Of a stretch of DNA of 7,010 bases, positions 5,804 to 7,010 are shown one piece after another. Source of the stretch: CAZYWA01 sp964650975 [NCBI: uncultured bacterium] (lineage in GTDB: Bacteria > JADJOY01); NCBI GenBank assembly GCA_964650975.1, contig CAZYWA010000433.1, positions 1 to 7,010 of the forward strand, read 5' to 3'. Both the position numbers and the translations under genes were made by a program. Each line of letters opens with the position of its first letter. The stretch's first letter is position 1. A model generated the notes under the pieces. That model did no database searches. It was not told the origin of the DNA and saw only the letters and a list, made by a program, of their open reading frames with translations.

Positions 5804-5850
5804 CGTTCCACGCGAGACGTCTCTCGCGTGGAACGTCTCAGCCCTGAGAC
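5804..5850 (-). terminator. Two adjacent perfect hairpins between the methyltransferase and the small gene
   Basis: The larger has 14-bp perfect arms, CGTTCCACGCGAGA (5804-5817) and TCTCGCGTGGAACG (5822-5835), around a 4-nt CGTC loop. The smaller, GTCTCA (5835-5840) with TGAGAC (5845-5850) around 4 nt, abuts it. They start 19 nt past the methyltransferase stop codon on the minus strand, where a terminator is expected, but no T-tract follows. They could instead stabilise the 3' end of that mRNA or form a structured leader for the small gene 124 nt further on. The stem strength is clear; the role is inference. Confidence 0.5.
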
Positions 5851-5869
5851 GGGGCCGATCCGGGGCCGG

Positions 5870-6619
5870 TCAGCGCGTCGCGACCGCGACCAGGCGCTTG
5901 GCGTTCAGGTCGTACGGCGCGCCGCGAAGGTCGCCGTAGAGCCCGACCCGCGCGAATCCCGCGTCGCGGAGCGTGCGAGCGAGCTCCGTGCCCGAGTAGA
6001 GCCGCAGCCGGAAACGATACTCGCGACGCTCGGCCCCCGAGATCCAGATCCAGTGATTCTCGATCGAGCCCAGGCCGTCGCCGAGCGCGTGCTCCTCGAG
6101 CAGCAGCGCGTCGGTGCCGGGAATGCGGTCCCAGGTGCGCGCCTGAAAAATCTTCACCAGCGGCTCCCGTCCCGCCATCTCGATCAAGAGCCGGCCGCCG
6201 GGGCGGAGGCTGTCGCGGATGTTGCGCAGCATCGCGACGTCGTCGGCCGGGTCCTCGAAGTAGCCGAACGAGGTGAAGAGATTGACCGCCAGATCGAACG
6301 AGTCGGGGCGGCGGAACTCGCGCATGTCGCTCCGCACCAGCTCGATCTCGACCGAGCGCGCCGCCGCGCGCTCGCGGGCCGCCTCGAGATAGCTCACGGT
6401 GCGATCGACTCCCGTGACGCGAAAGCCGCGCGCGGCGAGCTCCACGGTGTGGCGCCCGGTGCCGCAGGGCATGCCGATCACCGCGGCGCCCGGCTCGATC
6501 CCGAGCAGCTCGAGGAACGCCTCGGCCTCGGCGGCCGTCATCTCTTCCGGACGCACTCGCTGAAAGAAAAACGGCGCCAGTGTTTCCCAGAGAGAGTCGT
6601 CGTCGAACCAGTCGGACAT
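5870..6619 (-). CDS. Class I SAM-dependent methyltransferase, substrate unknown
   Basis: A 249-aa single-domain Rossmann-fold methyltransferase. The ATG at 6617-6619 ([12 protein letters not shown]) is preferred over the in-frame GTG at 6631 because a Shine-Dalgarno GGAGG lies between them, 5 nt before the ATG. Motifs: GMPCGTGRH (49-57, SAM-binding glycine loop), VTGVDRT (68-74, with the acidic residue that binds the SAM ribose), SDMREF (97-102), [14 protein letters not shown] (108-121) and [12 protein letters not shown] (139-150). The C-terminal half holds beta-strand repeats and ends [17 protein letters not shown]. The NLFTSFGYF block marks a widespread but uncharacterised subgroup of small-molecule-type methyltransferases. 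Position 49, before the glycine loop, is Gly where an acidic residue is usual. Cytoplasmic; probably a stand-alone gene, with hairpins on both sides. Confidence 0.9.
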   Translation of the reverse strand: MSDWFDDDSLWETLAPFFFQRVRPEEMTAAEAEAFLELLGIEPGAAVIGMPCGTGRHTVELAARGFRVTGVDRTVSYLEAARERAAARSVEIELVRSDMREFRRPDSFDLAVNLFTSFGYFEDPADDVAMLRNIRDSLRPGGRLLIEMAGREPLVKIFQARTWDRIPGTDALLLEEHALGDGLGSIENHWIWISGAERREYRFRLRLYSGTELARTLRDAGFARVGLYGDLRGAPYDLNAKRLVAVATR

Positions 6620-6655
6620 CGTTTCCTCCACGCGACTGCGCGGCCCGCTGGAGCG

Positions 6656-6685
6656 CGAAGGGCCGGCACCCAGGCCGGCCCTTCG
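6656..6685 (-). terminator. Strong hairpin, likely terminator of the aldolase gene
   Basis: Perfect 12-bp arms CGAAGGGCCGGC (6656-6667) and GCCGGCCCTTCG (6674-6685) around a 6-nt loop, 32 nt after the aldolase stop codon on the minus strand. The stem is very stable, but only a TT follows inside the arm, as often seen in G+C-rich genomes, so it may act with Rho. Confidence 0.6.
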
Positions 6686-6717
6686 AATCGATCGCGGGGG
6701 TGATGCCGCTCGGATGC

Positions 6718-7010
6718 TCAGCCGACGCTGACCTCGGGACAGAGGTAGACGTCCTGGATCGCGTTGAGCAGCCCCACGCCCTCGGCCATCGGCCGCTGGA
6801 ACGCCTTGCGGCCCGAGATGAGGCCCATGCCGCCGGCGCGCTTGTTGATCACCGCCGTGCGCACCGCCTGCGCGAGGTCGTTCTTTCCCGACTCACCGCC
6901 CGAGTTGATGAGTCCCGCTCTGCCCATGTAGCAGTTGGCCACCTGGTATCGGGTCAGGTCGATCGGGTGGGGCGACGTGAGCTCGGTGTAGACCTTCTCG
7001 TGGGTCTTGC
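6718..7010 (-). CDS. fbaB: Class I fructose-bisphosphate aldolase (FbaB/DhnA type), C-terminal part
   Basis: The C-terminal 96 codons of an aldolase that reversibly cleaves fructose 1,6-bisphosphate to glyceraldehyde 3-phosphate and dihydroxyacetone phosphate (glycolysis and gluconeogenesis), using a Schiff-base lysine. The start lies beyond the right edge. Diagnostic family segments are [54 protein letters not shown] and [10 protein letters not shown], which match the phosphate-binding glycine/arginine C-terminal region of bacterial and archaeal class I aldolases of the FbaB/DhnA family. The catalytic lysine is expected upstream, outside the window, so activity cannot be confirmed here. The stop is at 6718-6720, followed by a strong hairpin. 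The symbol follows family likeness; paralogues acting on related sugar phosphates exist. Confidence 0.9.
   Translation of the reverse strand, partial: KTHEKVYTELTSPHPIDLTRYQVANCYMGRAGLINSGGESGKNDLAQAVRTAVINKRAGGMGLISGRKAFQRPMAEGVGLLNAIQDVYLCPEVSVG

Noticed and set aside
5828-6703. 291-codon plus-strand frame antisense to the methyltransferase
   Set aside because: Low-complexity shadow; the opposite strand encodes a clear SAM methyltransferase.

Overview
This is a G+C-rich stretch of bacterial chromosome, roughly two thirds G+C by eye, with strong G/C preference at third codon positions. The window alone does not fix the lineage. The start of a division/cell-wall cluster (mraZ-rsmH), a class I (FbaB/DhnA-like) fructose-bisphosphate aldolase and stand-alone housekeeping-type enzymes fit a G+C-rich Gram-negative bacterium such as Myxococcota or Eisenbacteria-like phyla. 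That placement is inference. I see no phage, transposase, CRISPR, rRNA or tRNA gene.

Layout, left to right. (1) Positions 2-1484, minus strand: mraZ followed by rsmH, the usual first two genes of the dcw cluster. rsmH runs off the left edge without its stop codon. Upstream of mraZ are a plausible sigma70-type promoter and an array of TGGGA-like pentamers with a 10-11 bp pitch, the expected layout of a MraZ operator. (2) 1773-3698, minus strand: a cytoplasmic-looking molybdopterin (bis-MGD) oxidoreductase with an N-terminal 4Fe-4S motif. (3) 3699-3953: the divergent intergenic region, dominated by a long nested palindrome (core 3782-3855). (4) 3954-5327, plus strand: a fold-type I PLP enzyme of the group II decarboxylase type. 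(5) 5328-5473: a convergent intergenic region with stem-loops and a small AT-rich island. (6) 5474-5680, minus strand: a 68-codon gene of unknown function with a near-consensus Shine-Dalgarno; its leader contains a second good Shine-Dalgarno and overlapping short frames. (7) 5870-6619, minus strand: a class I SAM-dependent methyltransferase, followed by two adjacent perfect hairpins. (8) 6718-7010, minus strand: the C-terminal 96 codons of a class I fructose-bisphosphate aldolase, with a strong terminator-like hairpin after it.

Only mraZ and rsmH are clearly a co-transcribed pair. The other genes are spaced by 100-290 bp gaps, most with stem-loops, and look like separate transcription units. 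No multi-gene novel system is evident. The points most worth a second look are the palindrome between the oxidoreductase and the decarboxylase, the small unknown gene with its structured leader, and the AT-rich convergent spacer. All large frames antisense to the named genes are judged to be G+C-driven shadows.
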